Notes: generated from the letters alone by a model not told the origin. 64,000 nt of DNA from Diploptera punctata (GCA_030220185.1 JASPKZ010001235.1:1-64000), one strand, 5' to 3'; numbered from the stretch's first letter, positions 22,861 to 35,886 are shown. Program-made: numbers and translations.

Positions 22861-24116
22861 TATATCACCAAGAAGATCACTTGTGTATTAAATATATTTG
22901 GATAATTTATTTCAATTGTTCATTGAATTATTTCCGATGTCGAAAAAACAGATTAATATGTTTTAACTAAAATATATTTAGCAGATCTTATTAAAAATGA
23001 GTTAAAATTAAGTCAATTATTCTCGCGACGTTAAGTTGATTATTGGCGGCGCAAGACATTCTATTTTCTTCCAAACGGTATGAGGTATGTATATCTGTTT
23101 TCTGTACAATTATAAGGTTTCTATTCATAGTAGAGTGTCGTGAACGGGTTTTAAGGGTAAGCAGTGCCTATTTAAGAGTGACGGGTCTGAAACTGCTGCT
23201 TCGGGAGCGTATAAATATAGAGAAGTATTAATACGATACTTTACATTAAAATTAGTAACCACACGCTACGTTTTGGGAAAATTTGCGTGAGGCATGGGGT
23301 TTGAGAACGGTTATAATTATTTTCCCGCTCTCATTATAATAATGTACACATATCAAATTCAACATAGTATGAAATAAAATATTGGCTCAACTGCACTTCT
23401 ACTAGCGCTTGATTTCTCAGTTATATTGTTGTAAAGTATAGCTCTTCTTCTGTATTTACTAACATTATTTAATATTTTAAATTTTTCAGACAATTTTATA
23501 ACATTATTAGACAATTTTGAAGTATTTATTTAAATATGCAAATCACAATATTATAATAATAGAATAAATGCGCACAAGTTGTGCAGAAAATATATGATAC
23601 ATAAGTTTTGTTATTAATTTGATTCACAGAGTTTGTTATTTGCAGAATTCTACCAGGGATATCCCTAGCTTTTTGCGGGTAGTTACATGGTATATTATAA
23701 ATTATAACCGTTCTCAAATCACAATATTATGACACTGTTAGAGAATATTGTGATGCTAACTGCTATTTTCTCCACAGAGTTTATTACTTAGTATACGATT
23801 TTTCTATCGCTAGTTGGATAAGCGTTAGGGAGTGATAAGTAAGTGTATACCCATTTTTAATAAACGTTTGGTAATTTTAATATTATTAATATTTTTTTAA
23901 CATAGATTTGGGGATTTATTGCAAATATTGGTAATTTAAATTTCATAGCGACGGATAGTAATCGAGGATAACTGATTGTGGGTTATCGCTAGCTCTATAA
24001 ACTCTGGCGCATGCGCACTGTTGTTCTATAGGACTTTGAAAATATTTTACGCTAGTTTAAGTGCAGTTTTTCCAAAATATTTTTACATCATAGTAAATGG
24101 CAAATTGTCTTAACTG

Positions 24117-24415
24117 AACTCCATGGTTCAACAAGCCTAGGAGGCTCTTGGCCTACCAGCCGGCTGGTGGCCTCACATCTACATGTATTAATGACAATCA
24201 TCTAGTCGGCGTAGGGGTGACATTTCGGGTCCTCCCAGCCGTTATAGCTGTTTTCTGAACCTGAAGCCGCTTCTTATCGTAGCTATCTAAATGCTTCACA
24301 ATGCTGGGTAGATACGGACCCAATACTAGCGAAATTCCATGAGAAAATGTCTTCCTCCAGCAGATGTCCCATAACTCTACATCAAGGCATGATGCCTTAA
24401 ACCGCTCGGCCAGGA
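24117..24415 (-). mobile_element. tRNA-derived SINE, fifth family
   Basis: On the minus strand the head starts GTCCTGGCCGAGCGGTTTAA (24396-24415), a leucine-tRNA-like A box. The body continues leftwards to about 24117. A degraded relative lies at 63500-63740 (CCATTATAGCTGTTTTTTTC). Confidence 0.68.
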
Positions 24416-24534
24416 CATGGTATGATTCACTACACAGTCTTTAAAAATATCAAGTAAGTTTTCATCTCTTTAGGTTAATTCACTCCCATCGCTATATTCA
24501 GGTCGTATTTTTGAACATACAAATGGAACATAAA

Positions 24535-24905
24535 CTAACTATCTGGCAATATCGAACCCGAAGGTTCATGACCGCACGGACATATGCTATCCATAATCCT
24601 TATCCTGAGCTAATATTTTCTAATCATTTCATGTATAAATCGCCTCCCTCTAATTGTGTTTTTCTCCAATCTCATTCATAGCCTAAATACTACAGATGCT
24701 TTTCCACAAGGAGTTTCCATGCCCTTCTTTCATTCCCCATTTGTACCACATTTTTTTGCTTATTGCAGTCTACTAGATTTATATAACTGTTCTTATTACA
24801 TAGTTTCCATTAAGATCACATAGCTCATTGCTATATAGACTTCTCCATTCACCTGTCAGTGTGTCTACCTTTGATCGAAATTTTTCATAAGTAATGCCAC
24901 GAGTG
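24535..24905 (-). mobile_element. degraded LINE tail of the same family
   Basis: Plus-strand sequence from 24548 (TATCGAACCCGAAGGTTCAT) matches the 3' end of the copies at 20 kb with many substitutions; no open frame remains. Confidence 0.6.
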
Positions 24906-25698
24906 ATTTCCAATTTATCTAGAGAATTTTGAAATCAAGAGTGGCATTTGTTAAGACTATTTAACGAATAAAATTAAGCTGTTTACTCACAAATCATTAT
25001 TTAAATATAGTTATTTTAAAATATTTATATATTTAATGTAAACAGCGATGTTTGAAAACAAATGAGAAACTATTGGTACGCTTCATTTGCTTCTTTTGTT
25101 CATCACTGCAACCAGATCATATTATTTATTGCCAAAGGAACGCAATATTGTAAGAATCGTAGAGATCGAAGGTAAGAATGCACTCTAGCGGAGAAAAAAA
25201 TAAACACATCAAACTGAATATTAATTCATTTCTGATGTCCTATGATGTAAATATGACAATTATATTTTTCTGGGAAAAAATAATTTTAAGAAAGTGCAAA
25301 CAGCGGTTTCTTTTTATTTGGTGGTATAATCAATTGCTACAAATGTTTTTATATTAACTCCCGCATGCGGTATGTGTTGATATTCATTCACTATATATAC
25401 AATCTGGTAGACGTATTTCTTAGCGAGTCAGTCACTGCAAAATAATGGTATGACCTATTCAGAATCTTAAAAAGGAGGTGCTTTCTTTATTATGATAAAC
25501 TTTAGTTGGTAAATTCTAGGTGAAACATGACTGTGATTGGTTGTAAATCAAAAATCATTGTAACATGACTGGGTATTGACTCCCATTTGGGGCATGAGTT
25601 AAATAATCCTTAAAATATTATATTTTTAATCTTTTCTCCTCCAATGGAATATAAACAATAATATAAATTAGAGTAGATGTGAAGAAAATGATGCTTAC

Positions 25699-26013
25699 GT
25701 GGAATACCAAAACAGCGACTGAATGGATCTCCAGTAAAACCTTGGCGACAGCTACAGATTGGACTGTGGTTGATAACCTCACACCTAGTATTCAGACCAC
25801 ATGGTCCGGGACAGGGATTAATACATCTCTGGTTACTACAAGCTTGATTTTGAGGACATTCTGAATTTGCAACACATTCTGGTCGACAGTTTGGTGGACT
25901 GCCAACATAACTTGGTAAACATGAACACACTCCTTGTCTGTTTACATTGCGACACTGGCTGTATGGCCCACAAGGTGATGGATTACAAGGGTCAACTTCT
26001 TCGACAACTGGAG
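25699..26013 (-). CDS. dpy: dpy exon 11: EGF-DPY-EGF module (D type), close relative of array exon D
   Basis: A phase 1-1 exon of 315 bases (acceptor 26014-26015, donor 25697-25698), exactly the length of array exon D. It has linker PVVEEVDP, EGF (GPYSQCRNVNRQGVC, SPPNC), DPY (RPECVANSECPQNQAC), EGF (GPCGLNTRCEVINHSPIC) and tail FGIP. The second EGF is almost residue-for-residue the same as in D, so the two are paralogues. Confidence 0.91.
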
Positions 26014-26698
26014 CTATTTACAGAAGTCAGAAGAACATGCAACATAACATAAGAAAAACAAAAGAAAAGATATATTAACATACAACATGCAAAAGTATAC
26101 ACAAAGAAACAGAAATTATAATCATGCCATGCAGATTCTTCTCACAAACCTTAACAGTTTGTTAGCAAGGATAGAAGATATAGACTATTAACACATATTA
26201 GCAAAAAAACAACACAACAAAATGTTGTCATGAATTAGAAAAAAATGAGTAGGGTTAAAGTAAGAGTAAATTGTTGAATAAAATAAATAACTTTCAAATT
26301 TAGACAACAGAATTTAGTCATTATCTAAATCAATTTTAAGTGTAATTAAGCAAAAATCTTGCATTTTTAATCTTTAAAGCAGTTGATAATTTATAATATT
26401 GTATTTTATTACAGGAACCATAAAAGATGCAAACTTAAGCTTATCAAAAAATCCAGAAAACGGAGAGCAAATAAAGACTTGGAATTTAGAGTCAAAAGCA
26501 AGTATTTATCACTGGTTTCTGTTCATACAGAGCAATTATTTTCCTTATATAAAGAAATATTTTACATTCAAAAAGATAGTATCTAACTTTCAGACAAATT
26601 AAAACGCTGAATGTAATTACAGTATATATAATTCTTTCTTAATACAGTAGTCAACACTTTTGAAATTCATGTTAAAGCACCATTGAGGTTACGTAATA

Positions 26699-27470
26699 AG
26701 ATGTTAATTATATAATTTTTTACCTGGTAAGTTAATCGTCCTCAACTAAGTTATTAATATTTGAAGAGAACAATTTTTGCCTAGACTGAGACTCGAACCC
26801 GGGATCCTTGGCTTTCTGGGCCAAGTGCTCTACCAACTGAGCTACCGAGGCGAGTTGCGATCTAGACGCAAATTTTTATCTTATATACATTTTAATTCCC
26901 TCGTGCCAAATGCTTGAAACCTTTGCTTCTATCTTTGCAAATGGCGGCTTCTTAGTTAAGAAGGCATTTATTGGGAATTTAACACTACTTTATAAAGCCA
27001 GTAGGGCTTCTATTGATGTTTTTATTATTAATTTAACACTTCTCACTGAAGAAACTTCAAGTTATTCTAATATGGAGGCCTTTCGAAAACAATGTTTCAT
27101 CTTCTGTGTTTTAACTGGAACTGATGGTTGATGGTGTTGTATAAGTTGTATAATGGATTTATATCTGCGGTTATGTTCCCGTTAAGCAGGTCTTCATTCC
27201 TTGCTTCTTTCAGAATCTCTTTCAGCATCCTTGAATACATAGAGATTCTGAAAGAAGCAAGGAATGAAGACCTACTCAACAAGAACATAACCACAGATAT
27301 AAATCCATTATACAACTTATACAACACCATCAGCCATCAGTTCCAGTTAAAACGCAGAAGATGAAACATTGTTTTCGAAAGGCCTCCATAATAGAATAAC
27401 TTGAAGAAGTTTAATAACTTAGTTGAGGACGACTGACTTACCAGGTAAAAAATTATATAATTAACATCTT
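26699..27470. repeat. nested inverted repeat enclosing a tRNA-like block
   Basis: Outer arms of about 60 bp (26699-26757 and 27410-27470) share AACTTAGTTGAGGACGA and ACCTGGTAAAAAATTATAT. Inner arms 27056-27221 and 27241-27405 form a long near-perfect hairpin. Between the outer left arm and the hairpin sits a tRNA-like sequence (26779-26851) and a repeat body (26852-27055) also found near 35, 46 and 51 kb. Confidence 0.78.
26779..26851 (-). repeat. tRNA-like sequence inside a dispersed repeat
   Basis: On the minus strand 73 bases begin GCCTCGGTAGCTCAGTTGG and contain a B-box-like GGTTCGAGTC. Acceptor and T stems have mismatches and position 33 is not T. Related blocks occur at 35053-35124, 46691-46758 (plus) and 51347-51406, each next to the same body, so this is a tRNA-derived repeat and not a working tRNA gene. 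Confidence 0.7.
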
Positions 27471-29173
27471 AATACAGTAAAGTAAAGGTAGTAGTGATTA
27501 TGAATTTCTTTTATATTGTTCTTTTCAAAGTCCTTTCTTTGAACACTAAAATCAGATTTCTAGTCATAACCAAAATAATTTATATTGATAAGAGACTCAT
27601 ATCATGTGTTCTAGACTTTTTATGTTAGAACACACATAATACCAACTAGAGAATCTTATTCTTAATTTAGAATAGAACAATTTTAAATACAGAAAGATTT
27701 TTTGATTGTTACACAAAACAAACTTCAGTTAAAAATACATTTACATATTTGAAGTTAAAAAATTAAATGTGACAAGATACAGTTATATACAGTGAGAAGA
27801 ATCCACACCACGCAATACATCAGTGAGCAAACTGAAATCCACAAATTATAACTTTGTTGATAATATTTTAATAGGAATTACATTTATTTTTAAAAAGTCA
27901 TAACAGTTATTTAGACAACTAGTTACAAAAACAGAGCTTTAACCGCATCTGCCGATGTTATCAGCTTTACAAGTAGTTTAAGTATATTGTCTGGTAGGTA
28001 ATGGACAGAAGTATCAGAGCCGATCTAATCAGCTCATGACACCCAAAGGGTTAATAACAAGGTGTCGGTATATTGTAAGACCTGCAAGTTGTTAAAGTTA
28101 ATTTTGTAATGTATTGTCTGCAATATTTCATCTACATTTCTTACAAAAATATTTTTAAAATGCAGGAAATAAATTTATTATAAATCACAGTTTATTTGAC
28201 TCGATCAATGCCTACGTGATTCTTTACATAATTGATCTAAATTTAACAAATTTTAGATCCCGTTTGTTTCATGAGTTCTTCCAGGAAAACAAATGAAAAT
28301 TGCAACAAAGGACATTGCAATGGGAATATGTTTTATGTGTTTGTTGTTTCATGGGAATATAGTGATTTTAGCTTTTGTTGCTTGTTAACGAACTAATTGT
28401 GCAGTTTCATAACAATAGTAGATAAAACAAATTAAATATTAAATGTTATTTAATAATGTCACTGAGTTTTCGGGGAACAAAATACTGTATAGGTAAAGAT
28501 TCTAAAATTTGCTCACTGCTCACAAACACTGAAATGAGTGGAAGTTGCATGAGAAAACACTTAAAATACATGCTTTTTAAATGTGCTGATGCACATGCAT
28601 TTTTTTAAAGAGAAAGAGAGATAAAAAGTTCATATTAAATATTGGTACATTCTCTCATGCAAATTCTTTAGAACACAGAACATGCTACATCACATAAAAC
28701 ATGCTTATACGAGTATTAAGAGATAAATAAGTAAAACAGAAAACATTAAATTTAAAAAGAAATAAAAATGATAAAGAAGAAATTTCAATATATTTGTTAA
28801 CTTGACAATATTAACAACATGGAACAGATACCTCATGTTTTATTTGCTATTAGAATCTTTGGCTTGCTTATTTAAAAGGTCAGTGTCTTAAAATTAATGA
28901 CATGACTTCCATCCTGACTAGAAATAATTTTGTTGGGTGTAGCAAATATTTTAATTTAAAAAAAGTCAGTGTCAAGTTTTGCAAATACTGTATGACTTAT
29001 TTTTAACCCTCTACTCGGAATATTCCAGCATAACTACTTACAGAGAAGACCCATCATAATGATTGCTATTACAGAAGATAATTTGCATTCAATTTTGGGA
29101 ATTTTTTAAATCTTCAATTTTTTTTCTTGTGTCTTCAGTAACTGAATTGGGTTAATTAAGAATAAGATTAGAG

Positions 29174-29278
29174 TTAATAAATTAATGAGTCATTTTAACA
29201 TCTTACCTCATATTTCATGTTTTATGATAAAACATGAAATATGAGGTAAGATGTTAAAATGACTCATTAATTTATTAA
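29174..29278. repeat. perfect 105-base palindrome
   Basis: 52-base arms around a single central base at 29226, without mismatch. The arms carry ACATCTTACCTCATATTTCA, the terminus of the Penelope-like element at 56278. Confidence 0.88.
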
Positions 29279-29403
29279 TTTAGAACCTCATAATGCGTTT
29301 CCCAATTTTAACTTTGAATAAGATTAGAGTGTATATTTAAGAGCACGACTTGTTTATAAATATTTCATTCTAACAAACAATAAAATATAAGGAAAATATA
29401 TTG

Positions 29404-29645
29404 TCACCTTACTTCTAAAACACTGCAAGTATAATTTAACGGATTTTTCAAGAGAGCATAAAAACATTTTAGACATTGCTTATTATTTTGTAATATTTTA
29501 TAATGTCCTATTTTGAAGGTTTACATTCAAAATGAGACTTGAAAAACATAGTTACAAAATAATGAGCACTGTCAAAAATGTTTTAAGTTCTCCTGAAAAA
29601 AATTGTTAAATTAGACTTCTGAGGTTTTAGAAGTAAGGTGGCGAT
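29404..29645. repeat. imperfect inverted-repeat element
   Basis: CACCTTACTTCTAAAAC at the left pairs with GTTTTAGAAGTAAGGTGG at the right; the two arms of about 110 bases match throughout with mismatches. Size and lack of coding suggest a MITE-like fold-back element. Confidence 0.65.
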
Positions 29646-29857
29646 ATACAGGTATAAGTACTTAAAAATATGAAGAAAGAAATAATCTTTCAAATAAACC
29701 CTCGGTCATAATTACTGATAATCCGGGTAAAGGGTTAAAATGATTAAATAAGTAAAATGTTCTGTTGATAGTAACTGAAATGAAAGTAAAAAAAAGATAA
29801 GAACTATACATGAAAAATGTGAAAATAGTAGAATAAGGAAAGAAGTTGTCTTCTTAC

Positions 29858-30187
29858 ATTGAATAGGCTGAGGTCTACAAGACCTAAATGGATCCCCTGT
29901 GAAACCAGGACTGCAAGTACAAGATGGTAAATGGTTGACAACTTGACAGTCAGCATTAGGACCACAAGTGCCAGGACATGGGTCCTGACACTTGTTCCTC
30001 ACACAGGCTCGGTTAGAAGGACAATCAGAGTTCAACACACATTCTGGACGACAGCCTTCGTATGGGTTACCAATGTAGTCAGGGAGACAAGTACAAGAGC
30101 CAGCTCCATTTTGTTCTCTACAGACTGCGTTCGATCCACAGGGAGATGGCATGCATGGAGTTGGTCTCTCCTGCGGGATTGGCGTTG
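29858..30187 (-). CDS. dpy: dpy exon 10: EGF-DPY-EGF module (C type), close relative of array exon C
   Basis: A phase 1-1 exon of 330 bases (acceptor 30188-30189, donor 29856-29857). It has linker TPIPQERPTP, EGF (NAVCREQNGAGSCTC, GNPYEGC), DPY (RPECVLNSDCPSNRAC), EGF (NADCQVVNHLPSC) and tail RPQPIQ. Most residues are identical to array exon C. Its codons are more AT-rich than those of the array copies for the same amino acids. Confidence 0.91.
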
Positions 30188-30414
30188 CTGGAAGGGACCA
30201 GTTCAGAGTAAGATTCAAGAAGTGAAAAAATAGTAGAAACAATAGAAAACATAAACAATAGATTAGTATATCTACTGTGTTAACTACATAAGCATTTTAA
30301 AAGCATTAGTGGTTAGAAGCAACAAGGAAATATACACACTTTCAAAAAATATAAGATAACTATTCAATTGTATTTCAATAATAACGTAAGATAAAGAAAC
30401 TATCAAAACACAAT

Positions 30415-30650
30415 TAAGATGTTTGGATATATTGAAAAGGATATGGAAAACAGATTACCAAAGAAGATGTATTGATGGAATCCAACACAGAGAAGGAATA
30501 AGACCAAAAGTAACATGAACACAAGGTACAGTGGAGAAAGAGGCATGGAAAAATAAAGACAAATCGAGATTCCCTACAGAATATTGAAAAGGTCACAGGA
30601 AAATGTTAAAAACATTGTAAAACTTGATAATAAATAAATAATACTACAAA
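30415..30650 (+). mobile_element. LINE C-terminal scrap
   Basis: Plus strand reads MFGYIEKDMENRLPKKMY, the GHVxRMxxxRLPK-type tail, with stops and an A-rich end. Confidence 0.5.
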
Positions 30651-32024
30651 CTTATTTTGTACTTATATATATTACTGAAAGCACTGCATCGTGGTTACAA
30701 ATCTCAACTGAGATTGCAAATGTCACACTTCAAACAGTTTGAAATAAAATCATTGATGGTGACAAGAAGAGGGCATGCTCTGCACATCACAAATTTGAAC
30801 GATATTTTGTGATAAGAAGGTACAAAACCTGCTTTTAAACTCACATACGGTTTTGCAGACCACTTTGGAAATATTAACAATCATCTCTAACATAACAACA
30901 ATAAATGGTTACTAAACAATCTTTTAATAGAATAATTTCTTAGCTCATGTGATTAGATGCAATGCTATCATAATGGCAACCTGGGGTTCAAATCTCATTT
31001 CAATCTTTTATTTTTTACTAATTTTTAAAATAATTATTAATATTATAATCACAATAATTTATTTTACTATATTTATCAATGTATTCAAGACTTCACAATG
31101 TTTTAAACAATGTTATTAGATTAAACAAATATATTCAGTCATACAAATCAGAAAACATGCATCGTGTATGGAAATTGTTTAAAACATTTATAGTATTGAA
31201 TAAATTAGGATGTATAGCAAAAGTAGCTAATTATGATTATAATATGAATAATTATTTTTTATTATTATAAAAGGAAGAAAATAAGAGATAGGAATGGGAT
31301 TTGAAGCAGGAATATCGAGATGACAGACTGACATCTAACTACGTGAGCTTGGAAGTCATAATGTCAAGAGCTTCTTTAATAATCACCTAATATTAGTATG
31401 TTATAGATAATTGGTAATATTTCCAGAATTAATGATTATTGGTCACAAAACCATATAAGTATTTAAACAACAGCTGTGACGAATCTTCCTCTCAAAAAGT
31501 CTCATTTAAATTGGTGATGTACAGAGCATGTCCTCTCCTTGTGAGTTATAAAAGAAATTATATAGAAGAACTAATAATTCCCGTTTTTAATTCTCGTATT
31601 AGCTCTTTATCATTTCTTTCATAATCAGAAATGTTTCTCTAATGAAGTTTATAGAATGGCAAACAATATATTGTCTTTTTTATATTTTTTTATCAGAATT
31701 AAATTTCAACAAATGCATAAATCTTTCAAGAATAAAATGTATTTACATATAGGTTGGACATATATTTAATTGCCATTCCATTCCAAAATATCATTGCATA
31801 TACATAAAAAAATCTCTAATTTCATAGTAGTTTCTCTAAGTAACAATATCAGAAAATCAAAATCCTAAACAACGCCGAAACAAACAAAGCGGAAAACAAT
31901 CTTGCCGATGATATTCTTCTTTCTCTCCTTGATCATATTTGCAGTAAAATTTAGCATATGCATTCCAATGAAATTATATATACAAATTGATTTTACCCTA
32001 TAATCCATAACTAATTGCTAGCTA

Positions 32025-32350
32025 ACTAACTTACTGACACTATTAAACCTGGAAGTTCATGACTGCATGGACATAAGCTCTCCATACATTCCTGTTCTGA
32101 GCTAATATTTTTCAATCATTTCCAATAAAATTCACCTGCTTCAAATCATGGTTAAATGCGTTCTCCTACCTCAATCTTGGCCTACCTACTGGGTGCTTTC
32201 CCTCTGTTTTTCCTACAACAAGTTTCTTTGCCCCTCTTTCATTCCCCATTCATGTCAATGTCCTGCTCATTGCAGTATACAAGGGTCAATTCTTTTTATT
32301 ATATCTGGTTTCCCATAAAGATCATGTAGCTCACTGTTATGTAGTTTTTA
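32025..32350 (-). mobile_element. degraded LINE tail of the same family
   Basis: Starts with ACTGACACTATTAAACCTGG and follows the 20-kb copies with many changes, including GACATAAGCTCTCCATACAT near 32070. No open frame. Confidence 0.55.
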
Positions 32351-33173
32351 TGTAATTTTTAACATGCGTAGTTGAATATATTAAACAACCATTAATTGCT
32401 AAAAAAGCTAAAAATCTAAAATACAATGAAAACTGAAAGAATAATTAGTACTATTTTATTAAAAAGGACATTTTAACCTATTTTTTCTTCTAATAAAATT
32501 TAGAAAAATAAAAAAATATATATATTTTCAAATTTGAAATTAATACAAATGTTATTGAAAAATAAGTTGTAAGGAACTATTTGAAACACAAAGCTTTTTT
32601 CACAAGAAACATGATCAAGAGAGAGATGATGCGAAGTGATGGCGTTGGGGGACTCATTCACTTACCTTGCTGATGAGTCCCCTTTCATGCATCTTCACTG
32701 TAGAGAGAAGTTTTCGTGCACTGAAAATACATGCGCATATGCAAACATAGAACAGACACATAAAACAAACACATAGTACACATGATCATGGGACAGGGAT
32801 GCAGCGTGCACATGCTATCAAATATAAAATGCATTTTATGTGAGATTTCAATACCTTGCAAAGATTGTCTGTTCTTTTAACAATTAAACGCATGCCGACA
32901 AAACAAATTAGTATATTATCATGTATGTAAATATCTTATGTACAGTGTAAACATGTGAATTTCATTAACATAAAAAGGCAACACAATCTGACACTATCTT
33001 ATTACTGATTCTAACATTTAAAATACAGGATGGAAGAAATATAAGAGTGCAGATTTTAAGAATGAATTCCTTCTGATGAATAAAATAAAAACGTCTTTTA
33101 CATTTTGGATCACAAATCTATGATTTTTCTCATAATAAAAGTGTATAGAAATTTATTGGTGCATTATTGTACA

Positions 33174-33723
33174 GGGCTATTCAGAAAGAAGGAACAGGCT
33201 TCAAACGTTCATTTCTTCCAAACTATAAAAAATATAAACACAGTTCCAACGTTCCTGGAATGAGAAAAGTTCAAATTTCACTATTTTATGCATTCAATAT
33301 GAGCACCATGTGTATCAAATATCAAAACGGTGGCTCATTTCTTGCCACACACAAGTCAGCTGGACTCTAGTTATCGAATTCAACAATTCAATGTGGCAGA
33401 TTTTCAAGAGTGTCAGGCATAGGGAGGATAAAAACATGGTCTTTTATGTCACCCCACAGATAAAAATCACACGGGGTTAGGTCAGGTGACCTGGTGAGGC
33501 CATCGGTATTGAAGTTGATCTTCTGCTCCTCCTCTTCCAATCCAACGTCCTGTTGTGTCGCCATTTTAATACAAACAATCAACATGACAAGCAACAGCGC
33601 CAATGCGGCCATGATCAGAACTTCAAACTTTTCTCTTTCCAGGAGCGTTGGAATTATGTTTATATTTTTTGTAATTTGGAAGAAATAAATGTTTGAAGTC
33701 TGTTTCTTCTTTTTTGAATAGCC
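33174..33723 (-). mobile_element. short TIR element with a mariner-like transposase scrap
   Basis: Terminal inverted repeats of about 110 bp (33174-33290 and 33610-33723; GGGCTATTCAGAAAGAAGG on the left against a near match on the right). On the minus strand 33388-33540 reads TRSPDLTPCDFYLWGDIKDH, the C-terminal catalytic motif of Tc1/mariner transposases. Most of the transposase is missing, so it is a non-autonomous deletion derivative. Confidence 0.72.
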
Positions 33724-33917
33724 ATATATAATGATGGTGTGATCTCCTGGCCTGATATTCACACAGTGCATAAGAGACATTTAGTATTTTTTTAATTCTA
33801 TTGTCTGTTTCAGCACAAATTAAATAAAAAAGAGACAGAATGAAATAAATATTTGTATTATTAATTGGCTATATTGCAATGATTATGTTATGGTATGTGT
33901 TTTATTGAAAAAATAAC

Positions 33918-34120
33918 CTTCTAAAGGCACTATGACCCTGATGTCGATTCATCAGCCTCTATAATGGAAATGAGCACCAGGCACTGTTCTAGTGTAAAGG
34001 CAGCCGACATACAGAAATAACAACCTGGCTTATATCTGTGACAATTATCTACAAGTACAAGGGTGGGAGCCTTAAGCTCATATTAACTAAAGGGCCCCCT
34101 AAGGTTTGTAGTATGATCAC

Positions 34121-34125
<5 letters not shown>
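33918..34125 (+). mobile_element. degraded SINE, second family
   Basis: GGCACTATGACCCTGATGTC (33927) and GGTGGGAGCCTTAAGCTC (34063) match the body of 38584-38886; the tail runs into an ATT microsatellite. Confidence 0.65.

Positions 34126-34177
<52 letters not shown>
34121..34177. repeat. ATT microsatellite
   Basis: About 16 near-perfect TTA/ATT repeats directly after a degraded SINE, perhaps its grown tail. Confidence 0.85.
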
Positions 34178-34999
34178 TAATTTACAAACAATACAATTTT
34201 GAGTTTAATTTTTCCAATGTTTTTATTTTAAATTTGTTACTTATATTGAAGGAAAAATTAATAATGGAGATAACAATTTTTGCCTAAACTTTTCTCTTAT
34301 ATATTAATTTGTCTTTCAATGTAAGTGACAATTTTAAAATAAAACATTGAAAAAAAAACTTTACTAGTAATAAAAATAGAGGTTTAAAAAAGAAAACACC
34401 CTCACAAAAATAAACCACTATCAAACTTTGATACTAGTATTAATTATAAAAAATTTTCTACTGATAGCCCATAAATATAGAAGATGTTGCCAATTTATGT
34501 TAATGAAATTCTTTTTAAAGATATCAGTGTAAAGAAGTCATTCTATGTCAAATGTTGAAAGTTACCCATAATACACATTCTTACATTCTTACACATAGGT
34601 CGAATCTAGTATTCTAAATAGTACGGATTTAAATAAAATGTCTAAAATTACAGATATTAGTGTTAAATTCATAGTTTTCGTGTTTACTAAGCTGATAATC
34701 TCAATGAAATTTAAGCACAAGTTTTACTCCTAGCACTCCTAGAAAGTGGAAGTGAGAAGGGATTAAAAATAAAATATCCAAAAATGACATACATTAGTGT
34801 TCAATAAGTAGTATTATTTGGAGTTGCTAACCTGCTTCATGACACTAAAGTCTATTGTTCAACTTTTATACGAAGAATCACTATGAAGTTTAGTTTAAGA
34901 TTTAAATTAAAATGCTTTACACCTCACCTCATATCCAGTCTTCTAATTATACCGGTTTCAAAGCTTAGGCAGCTTCATCTTCAGTGATGTTTTTATTAT

Positions 35000-35345
35000 T
35001 AATTTAATATTTCTCACTGAAGGACAAATTATATTCGAAGAAAAAAATATACGCTCAGACTGGGGTTTGAACCCAGGACCTTTGGCTTTCTATGCCAATG
35101 CTCTACCAATTGAGTTACCTGAGCACACCAATCTAAATGTAAATTTTTCTCTTATACATTATTAATTCCCAAGTGCTGAATGCTACAAACTGTTGCATGA
35201 TCAAGCAAATGGCAGTTTCTTTTTTAAAGAAGACTTTTTTATTTTTTTTATTGGGAATTTAAATGTTACGTTATAAAGCCAGTAGGGCTTCTTTTGATGT
35301 TTTTATTATTAATTTAACACTTCTCACTGAAGGACAATTTATATT
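35000..35345 (-). mobile_element. dispersed repeat with tRNA-like block
   Basis: The tRNA-like part at 35053-35124 (minus: GTAACTCAATTGGTAGAGC, GGTTCAAACC) is followed on the right by the shared body with AAAGCCAGTAGGGCTTCT (35274). The element end TTTAACACTTCTCACTGAAG occurs on both sides (34991-35025 and 35312-35332). Confidence 0.65.
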
Positions 35346-35886
35346 CTTATTATGTCTAGTTTTTTTGCAAAGAACATGGTAGCTCCCTCTTATCTAATTA
35401 ACTCCATTCACCTGTCTCTCTTTGGTTCAAAAAATGTGCTAGGCTCTCAAATGCATTTAATATTTTTCTTCTCTTAAGTCAGAGACCAGGTTTTACATAT
35501 TTTATTACTTAAATATGTCATAAACATTTAAATTTTCATTTTATTTTCAATGCATGATTAAATTGTTTTTGTTTGTGCAATATGGATAACTTACATGACT
35601 AATAAGAAACAGAATAAAATGTAAGAGTTTAATAATCCAGAGTTTTTACAAAATTCCACTTCATGTTCCACTTCAAGATTAACTGCTTGTATATAATAAT
35701 TTATTTTTACAGTGATATATTAAAAACAGTTTAAAATTAAGAATATGGACTATGAAGAATAAAATTTTTATTTATTTAATCTGTATTAATATAAATCAAT
35801 AATAAATATATACATTTTTAATTAAATAAATTATAAAATCTCTTTCATTAATTTATTTCAATTATAAAAATGTTTTTGTACTGTAT

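Larger units (their letters stand above)
18892..25698 (-). other. dpy intron 11-12, repeat-filled
   Basis: A 6.8-kb intron without further EGF/DPY coding sequence. It holds a degenerate SINE-like piece (about 19560-19800), two LINE tails (19992-21238), a mariner remnant (21764-22617), a 107-bp-arm inverted repeat (22634-22860), a SINE (24117-24415) and a degraded LINE tail (24535-24905). The rest is AT-rich with nothing I recognise. Confidence 0.75.
26014..29857 (-). other. dpy intron 10-11
   Basis: A 3.8-kb AT-rich intron. It contains the nested inverted repeat with a tRNA-like block (26699-27470), a perfect palindrome (29174-29278) and an inverted-repeat element (29404-29645). No coding sequence recognised between 27470 and 29170. 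Confidence 0.7.

Noticed and set aside
26779..26851. A functional tRNA gene
   Set aside because: Stem mismatches, no T at position 33 and several diverged copies attached to the same repeat body show it is a repeat.
32647..32683. Hairpin containing CTGATGAGTCCCC, at first sight a hammerhead core
   Set aside because: The stem pairs with GGGGACTCAT upstream and no GAAA follows a stem II, so the ribozyme core is incomplete.
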